Assembly (NCBI RefSeq): GCF_003112775.1
Contig: NZ_BFCH01000018.1
Location: 1,044,362-1,108,361 of the forward strand
Direction: 5' to 3'
DNA from: Mycobacterium montefiorense
Lineage (GTDB): Bacteria; Actinomycetota; Actinomycetes; Mycobacteriales; Mycobacteriaceae
DNA: 64,000 nucleotides
Each line of letters begins with the position of its first letter. Within the stretch, counting starts at the first letter, position 1. The notes under the pieces are model-generated. The model ran no database searches. It saw only the letters and a program-made list of their open reading frames with translations, and was not told the origin of the DNA. The position numbers and the translations under genes are program-made. Shown in pieces: positions 34,740 to 42,127 of this stretch.

Positions 34740-35453
34740 TCAGGCCGCGTCGTGAAAAATCAATCCCAGCGTGTAGCGCTGGCCGGAACGGACCGCGGAA
34801 ACGCCGTGCCGGACTGGGGCTGCCGACCAGGCCCGCGTCGATCGGACCGGCCGTTCTCTGGTGGTGAAGACGTAGCCGTGTCCTTGCGGCAACGTCATGA
34901 CCGTCCCACGTGACTGAGCTCGGGCTCGCTGCTCGACGAGCAGGAATTCGCCTCCGGTATGCGCCACTCCGGGCTCATTGAGATTGATGACGACCTGCAG
35001 CGGAAAGATCAGGTCTCCGTACAGGTCTCGGTGCAGGGCGTTCCAATCCCCGGGCCCGTACTTGAGCATCAGGGCGGTGGGCTTGGTTTGCGCCGCGCCG
35101 TGGCACATTTCGAGCCATTCATCGAGGGAGTCGGGCCAAGGGGTGTCGCGGCCAAGCTTGGTCCACCAGTCGCGGGCAATCGGCAGCAGCCGAGGATAGA
35201 GTGCCTGCTTCAGGTCTTCGATCGGACGCGGATAAGGCCGTTTGAAGTATCGATACTCGCCTTGCCCATAGCGGTGCCGGCCCATGTCGACGATGGTGCG
35301 GAACAAACTGTCGTCGGGATATAAATCGATCACCGAAGCACACTCCGCGGGGGTGATCAGCTCCGGCAGCAGCGCACCGCCGACATCGTTCATGTCGGCG
35401 GTGACCGCGTCCCAATCCGCGGCATCGACCCGCTTACGCCATGTCGATGGCAT
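34740..35453 (-). CDS. 2OG-Fe(II) oxygenase (COG3826-like)
   Basis: The ATG at 35453 shares one base with the ogt stop, giving 237 residues. The double-stranded beta-helix iron site is His-Arg-Asp with a distal His and then Arg in Arg-His-Gly-Val-Ser-Ala-Val-Arg-Ser-Gly-Gln-Arg. It would use 2-oxoglutarate and O2 to hydroxylate or dealkylate a substrate. Its coupling to ogt suggests a role in alkylation damage. It is not the canonical AlkB, and direct DNA repair is an inference. Confidence 0.75.
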   Translation of the reverse strand: MPSTWRKRVDAADWDAVTADMNDVGGALLPELITPAECASVIDLYPDDSLFRTIVDMGRHRYGQGEYRYFKRPYPRPIEDLKQALYPRLLPIARDWWTKLGRDTPWPDSLDEWLEMCHGAAQTKPTALMLKYGPGDWNALHRDLYGDLIFPLQVVINLNEPGVAHTGGEFLLVEQRARAQSRGTVMTLPQGHGYVFTTRERPVRSTRAWSAAPVRHGVSAVRSGQRYTLGLIFHDAA

Positions 35454-35965
35454 CAGAACAGTCTGCCAGCCACCGCGGGTGCCGGCTCTTCGAGTTCCAG
35501 CAGGAATCGTTTGCGCTTCAGCCCGCCCGCGTAACCGGTCAGCGCGCCGTCCTTTCCGACCACCCGATGGCACGGAACGACGATGCTGAGCGAATTGCGC
35601 CCGACGGCCTGGCCCACTTCGTAGGCGGTGGTGCCGTCAGCCAATTCGGCGGCCAACTCACCGTATGTCTTCGTCCGTCCGTAGCCGATGTCGGTGAGCA
35701 GATCCCAAACTCGGTGCCGACGCGGGTCACCCATCAGTGCCATTGGCAGATCGAATTGGGTGCGCTCTCCCGCCAGGTATTCGCGCAGCTGCTCGCCGGT
35801 GCGGCCGAATAATTCATCGGCGGCCGGCTCGACGAACTCGCCGAGCGTGTCTGCGGTGGGCGGGTGCCAATGATGCCGGAAATACACACCCGTCAACAAG
35901 GCGCCGTCGGCGACCAGGGTCAGCTCGCCCAGCGGGCTCTCGATCATCGTGTGTCGTGCTGTCAT
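35453..35965 (-). CDS. ogt: methylated-DNA-protein-cysteine methyltransferase
   Basis: This 170-residue Ogt/MGMT protein has the suicide active site Val-Pro-Cys-His-Arg-Val-Val-Gly and the DNA-binding helix region Thr-Ala-Tyr-Glu-Val-Gly-Gln-Ala-Val-Gly. It moves the alkyl group from O6-alkylguanine to its own Cys. The C-terminal Leu-Leu-Glu-Leu-Glu is typical. It is translationally coupled to the 2OG-Fe(II) oxygenase. Another Ogt-like protein occurs about 3 kb away. Confidence 0.9.
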   Translation of the reverse strand: MTARHTMIESPLGELTLVADGALLTGVYFRHHWHPPTADTLGEFVEPAADELFGRTGEQLREYLAGERTQFDLPMALMGDPRRHRVWDLLTDIGYGRTKTYGELAAELADGTTAYEVGQAVGRNSLSIVVPCHRVVGKDGALTGYAGGLKRKRFLLELEEPAPAVAGRLF

Positions 35966-36074
35966 CGTTCAACCTCCTCTATAGGTAGACGACGACCGGT
36001 CGACAAGCGTGAGGTCGCGACCTTAGATAGTGGTTGCGGGTTACCAGTTGTTGAGGAGCAACGCGTTTGGCGGT

Positions 36075-37697
36075 TCAGGCGCTCGCCGGATCGAACGGAG
36101 GTAACGCAGGTTGTTCCTGGACAGCATGTTCGGCGGCCCGCCGGCCAGAGAAAATGCAATCGGCCAATGACAGGCCGCTGACATAAGAGTTGGCACAGAT
36201 TCCGACCGCGGTGCGTCCGGCAGCGTAGAGGCCGGGGATCGGTTCGCCAGCGACCGTTTTCACCGCGCCGGTGAGTTCATCGACGAGCAGTCCGCCGAGG
36301 GTGAACATCGGGCATGGATTGATCAAGCTTCGTTTGACCGAGATCGCGATCAACGAAAACGGTCCCTGCCCGACAGGGCGGACGAATTCGGCGGGCTTTC
36401 CCATCGGATCGGGCTGTCCTGCGCCCGCGGCCTCGTTGTGAGCGGCCACTGTACGACGTAGTCCCGCAGGGTCGATTCCGGCCTTTATCGCGACTTCCTC
36501 GAGGGTGTCTGCCCGGGTGCGGTCGGTGCGCAGCATGGCTTCCATCTGTAGCCGTTGAAACCAGATTGCCTGCTGTGGTAGCTCAGTTCGGGCTTGTCTG
36601 AGCAGCGCTTGATCGACAAGGATCCAGCCTTGGCCGTTATGGTCTTGGATCATCGCATGACCGACGGCAGCGCCGTAGCGGGTTTCGTCGATGATGCGCT
36701 GGCCGCGCGAGTCGACAATCAGTGCGCCCAGGAATGCGCTGGGCGGCGTGATGAACCGCCAGGCCGAGACATTGTCGAGTCGATCGACGGCAGCGCCGAT
36801 GGTGGCCGCCAATTGCATTCCGCTGCCGTCGTCTGCGGTAGTGCCAAGCTGCAGCCCATCGCGGTAGGCCGGCGCATGCGTGGCGATAAGTTCACGGTTC
36901 GCGATATAGCCGCCCGCACAAAGGATGACGGCCTTACGAGCACGAATGTCGACGGTACGCGCATAGCGCCGCTCCAGGTGGTTCAGCCGTCTTTCCATCG
37001 CCGCGCGCAGCGGCGGGTAATAGATGCCCGGTTTGACGGCAAGTGATGCATACGTGCGGTAGCGCTGCCGAACCCACGCCGGTGCGCCGGCAAGAGTACT
37101 GGTTCGCACTGCGACGACCCGGCCGGACGGATCGGTCAACAACGACATTGCCCGGGTGTGGAATTGGGTGCGCACTCCCAGGCGCGCTGCTGCAGCGGCC
37201 AGCGGTTGATAGATCTTCTTGCCGGACGCCCCTGCCCCCTTGGCCCGGTGGCCGCGCTGCACCGGCGGAGTGATGCCGCGAAAGCGCCCGGAGTTCTCGC
37301 TTCCCGAGTAGTAGAGGTAGTACTTGTTGTTCGGATAGGAAGTCTTGTACGGACATACCGATGCCTCGAACGGCACGCCGTGGGCGGTGAGCCAGTCGAT
37401 CATCTCCGGGCTGGAATCGACAAAACGGCGCAGTGTTTCGGGTCGCACTGCATCGCCGATCTCGGCCTGCAAATACGCGAACATCCCTTCGGCGCTGTCG
37501 GCGATACCGCCTGCCCGTTGAACCCACGTTCCGCCACCGGCGTAGATGATGCCGCCGGATACCTGTGTCGCGCCCCCACCGTTGAACCGGTCGATCGCCA
37601 TGACATCGGCCCCGCGAGATCGGCCTTCCAGTGCCGCGCACACACCCGCGGCCCCGTATCCCACCACGACTACATCCGCTGAGTGGTTGTCGATCAT
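36075..37697 (-). CDS. FAD-binding dehydrogenase, KstD/fumarate reductase-like
   Basis: A 540-residue flavoprotein. The FAD motif Gly-Tyr-Gly-Ala-Ala-Gly is at about residues 13-18 and Asp follows strand 2. A late Gly-Leu-Tyr-Ala-Ala-Gly and Tyr-Val-Ser-Gly-Leu-Ser-Leu-Ala-Asp segment completes the family fold. It resembles 3-ketosteroid dehydrogenases that introduce a C=C bond in a steroid ring. A perfect KstR box lies 67 bases upstream, strongly supporting sterol catabolism, though delta-1 versus delta-4 specificity cannot be set. ATG 37697 is used; GTG 37700 is possible. Confidence 0.8.
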   Translation of the reverse strand: MIDNHSADVVVVGYGAAGVCAALEGRSRGADVMAIDRFNGGGATQVSGGIIYAGGGTWVQRAGGIADSAEGMFAYLQAEIGDAVRPETLRRFVDSSPEMIDWLTAHGVPFEASVCPYKTSYPNNKYYLYYSGSENSGRFRGITPPVQRGHRAKGAGASGKKIYQPLAAAAARLGVRTQFHTRAMSLLTDPSGRVVAVRTSTLAGAPAWVRQRYRTYASLAVKPGIYYPPLRAAMERRLNHLERRYARTVDIRARKAVILCAGGYIANRELIATHAPAYRDGLQLGTTADDGSGMQLAATIGAAVDRLDNVSAWRFITPPSAFLGALIVDSRGQRIIDETRYGAAVGHAMIQDHNGQGWILVDQALLRQARTELPQQAIWFQRLQMEAMLRTDRTRADTLEEVAIKAGIDPAGLRRTVAAHNEAAGAGQPDPMGKPAEFVRPVGQGPFSLIAISVKRSLINPCPMFTLGGLLVDELTGAVKTVAGEPIPGLYAAGRTAVGICANSYVSGLSLADCIFSGRRAAEHAVQEQPALPPFDPASA

Positions 37698-38034
37698 CAC
37701 TACCCCTTGTCGCCTGGCACCGGCCCCCGGTCGGGCGCCATTAACGCATCGTGTTGCCTACCTTAGAACGTGTTCTAGTTCGTGGCTACTCCGGTGGCAA
37801 GTGTGGATATCCGAGGCCCAATCAGCTATATCCGCAATTATCCCGGCATGAGCGGGCTGATCCCACGAACATAGATACTAGAGGCATTCGTATTAACGAA
37901 TGCCTCGTCCACTGTGCCGGTGCTGGCAGCAGTGGGTGGACGACTTCCAACCCGCATCGCGGACGACAAGACTCTTTCTCACATTCCACGATGCGCCGAC
38001 GTCTTCAAATCAGGAGCAGGAGGACATCGCCAAG
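37698..38034. other. intergenic stretch holding the KstR box
   Basis: About 340 bases between the divergent KstD-like gene and sigma factor. Apart from the KstR box at 37764-37777, no gene is supportable here; short plus-strand frames end inside or run into the sigma gene. Confidence 0.5.
37764..37777. promoter_or_regulatory. KstR operator
   Basis: TAGAACGTGTTCTA is a perfect 14-base palindrome and fits the KstR box consensus TNNAACNNGTTNNA used for cholesterol catabolism genes. Its place upstream of the KstD-like flavoprotein suggests repression by KstR and induction by cholesterol-derived thioesters. KstR itself is not in this window. Confidence 0.8.
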
Positions 38035-38075
38035 GTGAATGCCGAGCAGGACGTCAAACCGCCCTTCGCAGCACC

Positions 38076-38540
38076 GTGGCACACCACGGTGCCACGGTGC
38101 TGCGAGTCGTGCGTGCCGTGGTCGGTCACAACGATGCCGACGACGCGTGGTCGGACACCTTCCTGGCGGCATTGAGGGCTTATCCCCAATTGCCAGCCGG
38201 CGCCAACGTCGAGGCGTGGCTAGTCACGATCGCGCACCGCAAAGCCATCGACATCACACGCGCGGCGTCACGGCGGGCCGTCCCGGTCGCCGACACCCCC
38301 GACTCCCCCGCCAGGGAACGGGCTGATGGCCACGATCTCGATCTGGACGCGGCCGTGGGCGCGCTGCCACCCAAGCAGCGCCAGGCCGTGGCGTACCACT
38401 ACTTGGCGGGACTGCCCTACTCCGAGATCGCGACGATCCTCGACAGCAACGCTGCCGCTGCCCGACGAGCCGCAGCCGACGGCATCGCCACCCTGCGGCG
38501 CACATATCCCCTTCTCGACATCGCAAAGGAACGACCATGA
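38076..38540 (+). CDS. ECF-type sigma factor, possible 5' frameshift
   Basis: Region 2 (Asp-Ala-Asp-Asp-Ala-Trp-Ser-Asp-Thr-Phe) and region 4 (Leu-Pro-Pro-Lys-Gln-Arg-Gln-Ala-Val, then Tyr-Ser-Glu-Ile-Ala-Thr-Ile-Leu) identify a sigma-70 ECF protein. The GTG at 38076 gives 154 residues and is short by about 15. A better start, GTG 38035 behind AGGAGG, is in another frame (Asn-Ala-Glu-Gln-Asp-Val) that would need one base inserted near 38060-38075 to join. So the gene may be frameshifted at its start. It overlaps the next Ogt-like gene by four bases and forms an operon with it. Confidence 0.65.
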   Translation: MAHHGATVLRVVRAVVGHNDADDAWSDTFLAALRAYPQLPAGANVEAWLVTIAHRKAIDITRAASRRAVPVADTPDSPARERADGHDLDLDAAVGALPPKQRQAVAYHYLAGLPYSEIATILDSNAAAARRAAADGIATLRRTYPLLDIAKERP

Positions 38541-39139
38541 CCTCGACCGACCTCGACCGCTACTACCCCGTCGACCCGGATCATCTGCAGCGCCTACACG
38601 CCCGTCTGGAAATCGACGCCCAGGCCGCCGATCTGCTCGACATCGCCTATCGCATAGTGGACTCCGCAGTCGGGCCGCTGCTGCTGGCTGCCACCCCTCG
38701 CGGACTTCTCCGGGTGGCGTTCGAGAACGAGGATCGTGACTGCGTGCTGCTGGCTCTGTCCGAGCGGATCAGTCCGCGGATGCTCGAGGCCCCCACGCGG
38801 CTGGACCCGATCGCACGACAGCTCGACGAATACTTCGCCGGCGTCCGGCGCCACTTCGACATTGCCCTGGACTGGTCGCTGTCGCACGGGTTTCGGCGCG
38901 CGGTGCTGGAACACCTCAACACCGACATCAGTTACGGCGCGACGACCAGCTATGCGGCGATGGCGCAACTGGCCGGCTCCCCCAAGGCGGTACGCGCCGT
39001 CGGCACCGCGTGCGCAACGAACCCGATTCCCATCGTCGTGCCGTGTCATCGGGTGATCCGATCCGATGGAGCCGTCGGCGCCTACCGCGGCGGGTCCGTG
39101 GCGAAGGGATTGCTGCTCGACCTCGAGCGGGCGGGATGA
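38537..39139 (+). CDS. Ogt-like methylated-DNA-cysteine methyltransferase
   Basis: A 200-residue Ogt-family protein with active site Val-Pro-Cys-His-Arg-Val-Ile-Arg and the upstream Tyr-Gly-Ala-Thr-Thr-Ser-Tyr-Ala-Ala-Met segment. The N-terminal part is longer than in the ogt at 35453 and fits the Ada C-terminal type. Start ATG overlaps the sigma stop as ATGA. Being in an operon with an ECF sigma factor and a Cys-rich unknown, it is likely induced by alkylation stress. It should repair O6-alkylguanine. Confidence 0.85.
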   Translation: MTSTDLDRYYPVDPDHLQRLHARLEIDAQAADLLDIAYRIVDSAVGPLLLAATPRGLLRVAFENEDRDCVLLALSERISPRMLEAPTRLDPIARQLDEYFAGVRRHFDIALDWSLSHGFRRAVLEHLNTDISYGATTSYAAMAQLAGSPKAVRAVGTACATNPIPIVVPCHRVIRSDGAVGAYRGGSVAKGLLLDLERAG

Positions 39140-39756
39140 CGACGGAAGGGCCGGCCCGCAACCGGGTCTCACCGCTCGGAGAGATCGTTGCCGTGTCGGG
39201 TCGTGGCGCCTGGATGGGCAACCGCGGGCGTCTGCACCAGGGCCGCGGTCAACGCGACGTTTTTCGCAACCATCAGCACAAGACCTGGATCACGTGTGTG
39301 TTGTCGTTCCGGGGCCGCCGGGTGGCGCAGTGGGAACCCAATCGGTACACGCCACTGTTCTTCCTCGACGAGGCCGTGGCGCTGGCTGCCGGTCATCGCC
39401 CATGCGGTGAATGTCGACACCGCGCCTATCAGACCTACCGGTCGCTATGGTCTGAAACACATTATGGGACAGACGTTTACGCGACGCATATGGATGCACA
39501 GCTACACGGTGAGCGGATCGACGGGGCCGGCCATCGTGCCCCTTGGAACGGTCTGCCCGACGGAGTATTTGTCGCTACCGACTTCGGTGCGGCCGTCGTC
39601 GTCAGCGACCACCTCACGGTTTGGGATCGGGACAACTCCTATCGGCGAAAGCTGCCACGCCCTAGGGCCGGCGCGGCCACGGTGCTGACCCCGCCGTCCA
39701 CAGTGCGGATCTTGCGCGCTGGATACCCCGTCCACATCGATGATTGCGCGCGGTAA
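39136..39756 (+). CDS. conserved hypothetical protein with His-Arg-Pro-Cys-Gly-Glu-Cys motif
   Basis: I do not recognise a named family. The 206-residue product starts at an ATG overlapping the Ogt-like stop (ATGA). Near residue 93 is His-Arg-Pro-Cys-Gly-Glu-Cys-Arg-His, a Cys/His cluster reminiscent of the Ada zinc/methyl-acceptor motif. The surrounding sequence is Trp, Tyr and Arg-rich. Position in the sigma-Ogt operon suggests a partner in alkylation response or metal binding. This is inference; no catalytic site is assigned. Confidence 0.65.
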   Translation: MTTEGPARNRVSPLGEIVAVSGRGAWMGNRGRLHQGRGQRDVFRNHQHKTWITCVLSFRGRRVAQWEPNRYTPLFFLDEAVALAAGHRPCGECRHRAYQTYRSLWSETHYGTDVYATHMDAQLHGERIDGAGHRAPWNGLPDGVFVATDFGAAVVVSDHLTVWDRDNSYRRKLPRPRAGAATVLTPPSTVRILRAGYPVHIDDCAR

Positions 39757-39827
39757 CCGGCCGTTGACATCGTGCCCGCTGTGTATGGTCAAAGTGGCCT
39801 GTCGGCGCGAGGGAACAGAGAACACCC

Positions 39828-40769
39828 ATGGCAAATCGGTTGCCCGCGAATGCCTTCACCACGCCACAGGCCGTGGATCCCGATCTGCGTAAGGTGGCCC
39901 GCTTTCTGCCCCGGGGATACGCCCTGCACCGCGGCTACAAGGTTCAGCGAGCCATCATGCTGGCCCTCGGCAACGCCGGCCGGCTCCGCGACGTACCGGT
40001 GGTCGCGGTCGACGAACACGTCAAGGTTCGCATGCATCGTCCGGCCGGCCTCCCCGACCGGGCTCCCGCGCTGTTGTGGATCCATGGCGGCGGCACCATC
40101 ATGGGAACCGCCGTCCAGGACGACAAGTTCTGCCGCAAGCTATCTCGCCTGACCGGCGTCGCGATCGCAGCCGTCGAACACCGCCTGGCTCCAGAGCACC
40201 CCTACCCGATACCGCTCGAAGACTGCTACGCGGCGCTGCTCTGGCTAGCTCGCCAGCCATGGGTCGACCCCGAGCGAATCGCCGTCGGCGGGGCAAGTGC
40301 CGGTGGACATTTCGCGGCAGCGGTCGCACAACGGGCGCACGATCGCGGCGAAGTCAAGCTCGCCTATCAGATGCTGGTGTACCCCATGCTGGACGATCGC
40401 ACGGGAGCAAACGGCGACGGCCGCAAGCGCATCATGTGGACCGACGACGATAACCAACTGGCCTGGCAGTGGTACCTCGACGGAGCAGACCCCGCCGAGG
40501 CCGCACCGGGACGTCGGCCCGATTTGGCCGGACTGCCAGCAGCATGGATCGGGGTCGGGACGTTGGACCTGTACTACCAGGAGTGCCTCGACTACGCCCG
40601 GCGTCTACGCGAGGCGGGCGTGCCTGTGCACGAGGAGATTGCGCCCGGCGCGTTCCACGCGTTCGACCACATCGTGGACAAAGCAGCGATCTCGGTGAAG
40701 TTCTTCGCCAGCCAGCGCGACCACTTATGGGCCGCCCTGTCCGCGCCCGCGGACGACCCCCTAGCCTAA
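39828..40769 (+). CDS. alpha/beta hydrolase (HSL-type esterase/lipase)
   Basis: The 313-residue protein has the HSL oxyanion motif His-Gly-Gly-Gly at about residues 86-89, nucleophile Gly-Ala-Ser-Ala-Gly (Ser near 156), a later Asp in Gly-Thr-Leu-Asp and the terminal His in Ala-Phe-His-Ala-Phe-Asp-His. It should hydrolyse short or medium acyl esters. The Leu-Ala-Pro-Glu-His-Pro-Tyr-Pro motif is typical of mycobacterial Lip proteins. ATG 39828 is used. It is on the same strand as the sigma-Ogt operon but with a 70-base gap. Confidence 0.85.
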   Translation: MANRLPANAFTTPQAVDPDLRKVARFLPRGYALHRGYKVQRAIMLALGNAGRLRDVPVVAVDEHVKVRMHRPAGLPDRAPALLWIHGGGTIMGTAVQDDKFCRKLSRLTGVAIAAVEHRLAPEHPYPIPLEDCYAALLWLARQPWVDPERIAVGGASAGGHFAAAVAQRAHDRGEVKLAYQMLVYPMLDDRTGANGDGRKRIMWTDDDNQLAWQWYLDGADPAEAAPGRRPDLAGLPAAWIGVGTLDLYYQECLDYARRLREAGVPVHEEIAPGAFHAFDHIVDKAAISVKFFASQRDHLWAALSAPADDPLA

Positions 40770-40801
40770 GCCACGCGGTTAACGAGCTATTTGACTGCAA
40801 A

Positions 40802-40820
40802 GTGTGCAGTTCGTGCAACT
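40802..40820. promoter_or_regulatory. operator-like half-sites before TetR
   Basis: GTGTGCA-GTTCG-TGCAACT carries the core TGTGCA-N5-TGCA, the same spacing as the strong palindrome before mmpS. It lies directly before the TetR start at 40821/40830, with a TTGACT -35-like element at 40791. It may be a weaker autoregulatory site for the same TetR. Confidence 0.5.
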
Positions 40821-41438
40821 ATGGGTGGTATGGCCAACCCATTGGGGCTGCGCGAGCGGCGCCGCCGCGAGACCAGCGCAGACATCCGCGACGCCGCGGT
40901 GCGCCTGACACTCGAACGCGGCTTCGACAAGGTGACCATCGACGAAATCTGTGCCGAAGCCGGAATCTCGACACGCACCTTCTTCAACTACTTCCCGAAC
41001 AAAGAGTCCGCGCTCGCCTACGGCCCCTCGGACATCCCTCCTGAGCTGGTTGCGGATTTCGTCGCGGACGGGCCCGCGCCTTACTCGGTCGTGCTGGCCG
41101 AGCTGATCACTCTGGCCGCGCATCACCTGCGCGACGTGCCCCCGCCGCGAGAGTATGCCGCCCACATGCTCGAACTCGCCAAGACCTCGCCCGCGGTGCT
41201 GGCCGCGTTTCTCGCCGATCTGGAACGTTTTCAACTCCAGCTAACCGACATCATCGTTCGCCGTCAGGACATGAAGCCGGACGACGAGATGGCCCCCTTG
41301 ATCTCCGCGCTGGCGTTGACCGCCGTGCGCTCGGGCATCGAGAGGTGGGCAAGTGACGAGCCCAAGGACGCCGAAGACACGCCGATGCCCTACGTCGAGC
41401 GCGCCGCCGCGCTGGTCAACAGCATCTTCACAAAGTGA
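40821..41438 (+). CDS. TetR regulator of mmpS-mmpL (predicted)
   Basis: A 205-residue TetR protein. The helix-turn-helix has Val-Thr-Ile-Asp-Glu-Ile-Cys-Ala-Glu-Ala-Gly-Ile and Thr-Arg-Thr-Phe-Phe-Asn-Tyr-Phe. ATG 40821 and ATG 40830 are both possible. Being directly upstream of mmpS-mmpL, with matching half-sites in both promoters, it is the likely repressor of this transport pair. The inducing ligand is unknown and could be a drug or lipid. Confidence 0.85.
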   Translation: MGGMANPLGLRERRRRETSADIRDAAVRLTLERGFDKVTIDEICAEAGISTRTFFNYFPNKESALAYGPSDIPPELVADFVADGPAPYSVVLAELITLAAHHLRDVPPPREYAAHMLELAKTSPAVLAAFLADLERFQLQLTDIIVRRQDMKPDDEMAPLISALALTAVRSGIERWASDEPKDAEDTPMPYVERAAALVNSIFTK

Positions 41439-41463
41439 TCTGAAACACCGCGGGCGAATCTTG

Positions 41464-41490
41464 CATGATGTGCAAGATATGCACATCATG
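41464..41490. promoter_or_regulatory. 11-base perfect palindrome before mmpS-mmpL
   Basis: CATGATGTGCA at 41464-41474 and TGCACATCATG at 41480-41490 are fully complementary around AGATA. A TACTAT -10-like hexamer follows at 41491-41496. The core TGTGCA-N5-TGCA is shared with the site before the TetR gene. It is about 200 bases from the mmpS start, leaving a long leader. Confidence 0.7.
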
Positions 41491-41692
41491 TACTATGCGC
41501 TGGTGGCGGTGTTCGGGGACGCTTCCGCAACGCGGGGCATGTATCGGCACCGAGAGCGGCCATCGGCGCGCGCACTCAGCTATCTCCGCAGGCATGAATT
41601 GGGCGCGCAAGTCCGAGCAGCGGCCGCGAGTCGCTGCTGAGTCGTGCGGCTCGTACCGGCAATTCACGGCGATCAGAAAAGGACTCAGGTAG

Positions 41693-42127
41693 TTGCTGCT
41701 ATCGAAGATCGTGCGGAACGCATGGCTGCCGCTCTTGATCGTGGCGGTTGTGATGGTCGGCGGCTTTGCCGTTGTCCGGGTCAAGTCCTTCTTCGGCGCC
41801 AACGACACCGGCGTCATGACCAGCCCGCGCCTCGAAGACTCCAAGCCGTTCAAGCCGAAGGTCGTCAAGTACGAGGTATTCGGCTCGGCTAGCCATGCGA
41901 ATGTGAACTACCTGAATCTGTCCGCCGACCCGACCCGGATCGACGGTGCGCCGTTGCCATGGACGCTGGTGCTCAGTACGACGGCGCCGTCGGTCTTTCC
42001 CAATCTCTCGGCGCAAAGCGATGGTGACTACCTCGGTTGCCGCATAACGATCGATGACGAAGTCAAGGCCGAGAAAATTAGCACCGGCGTGCACGCCCTG
42101 ACATTCTGCCTGGTGAAATCCGCATGA
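41693..42127 (+). CDS. MmpS-family membrane protein
   Basis: The TTG at 41693, nine bases after AAAAGGA, begins a 144-residue MmpS protein with one N-terminal transmembrane helix (about residues 11-30) and an extracytoplasmic beta-rich domain with the expected Tyr-Glu-Val-Phe-Gly start. MmpS proteins work with an MmpL transporter in export of siderophores, lipids or drugs. The stop overlaps the mmpL ATG as ATGA. The two genes form an operon predicted to be under TetR control. Confidence 0.85.
   Translation: MLLSKIVRNAWLPLLIVAVVMVGGFAVVRVKSFFGANDTGVMTSPRLEDSKPFKPKVVKYEVFGSASHANVNYLNLSADPTRIDGAPLPWTLVLSTTAPSVFPNLSAQSDGDYLGCRITIDDEVKAEKISTGVHALTFCLVKSA

Noticed and set aside
39764..39789. TTGACA/TATGGT promoter before the esterase gene
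   Set aside because: The spacing is only 14 bases, too short for a normal sigma-A promoter.
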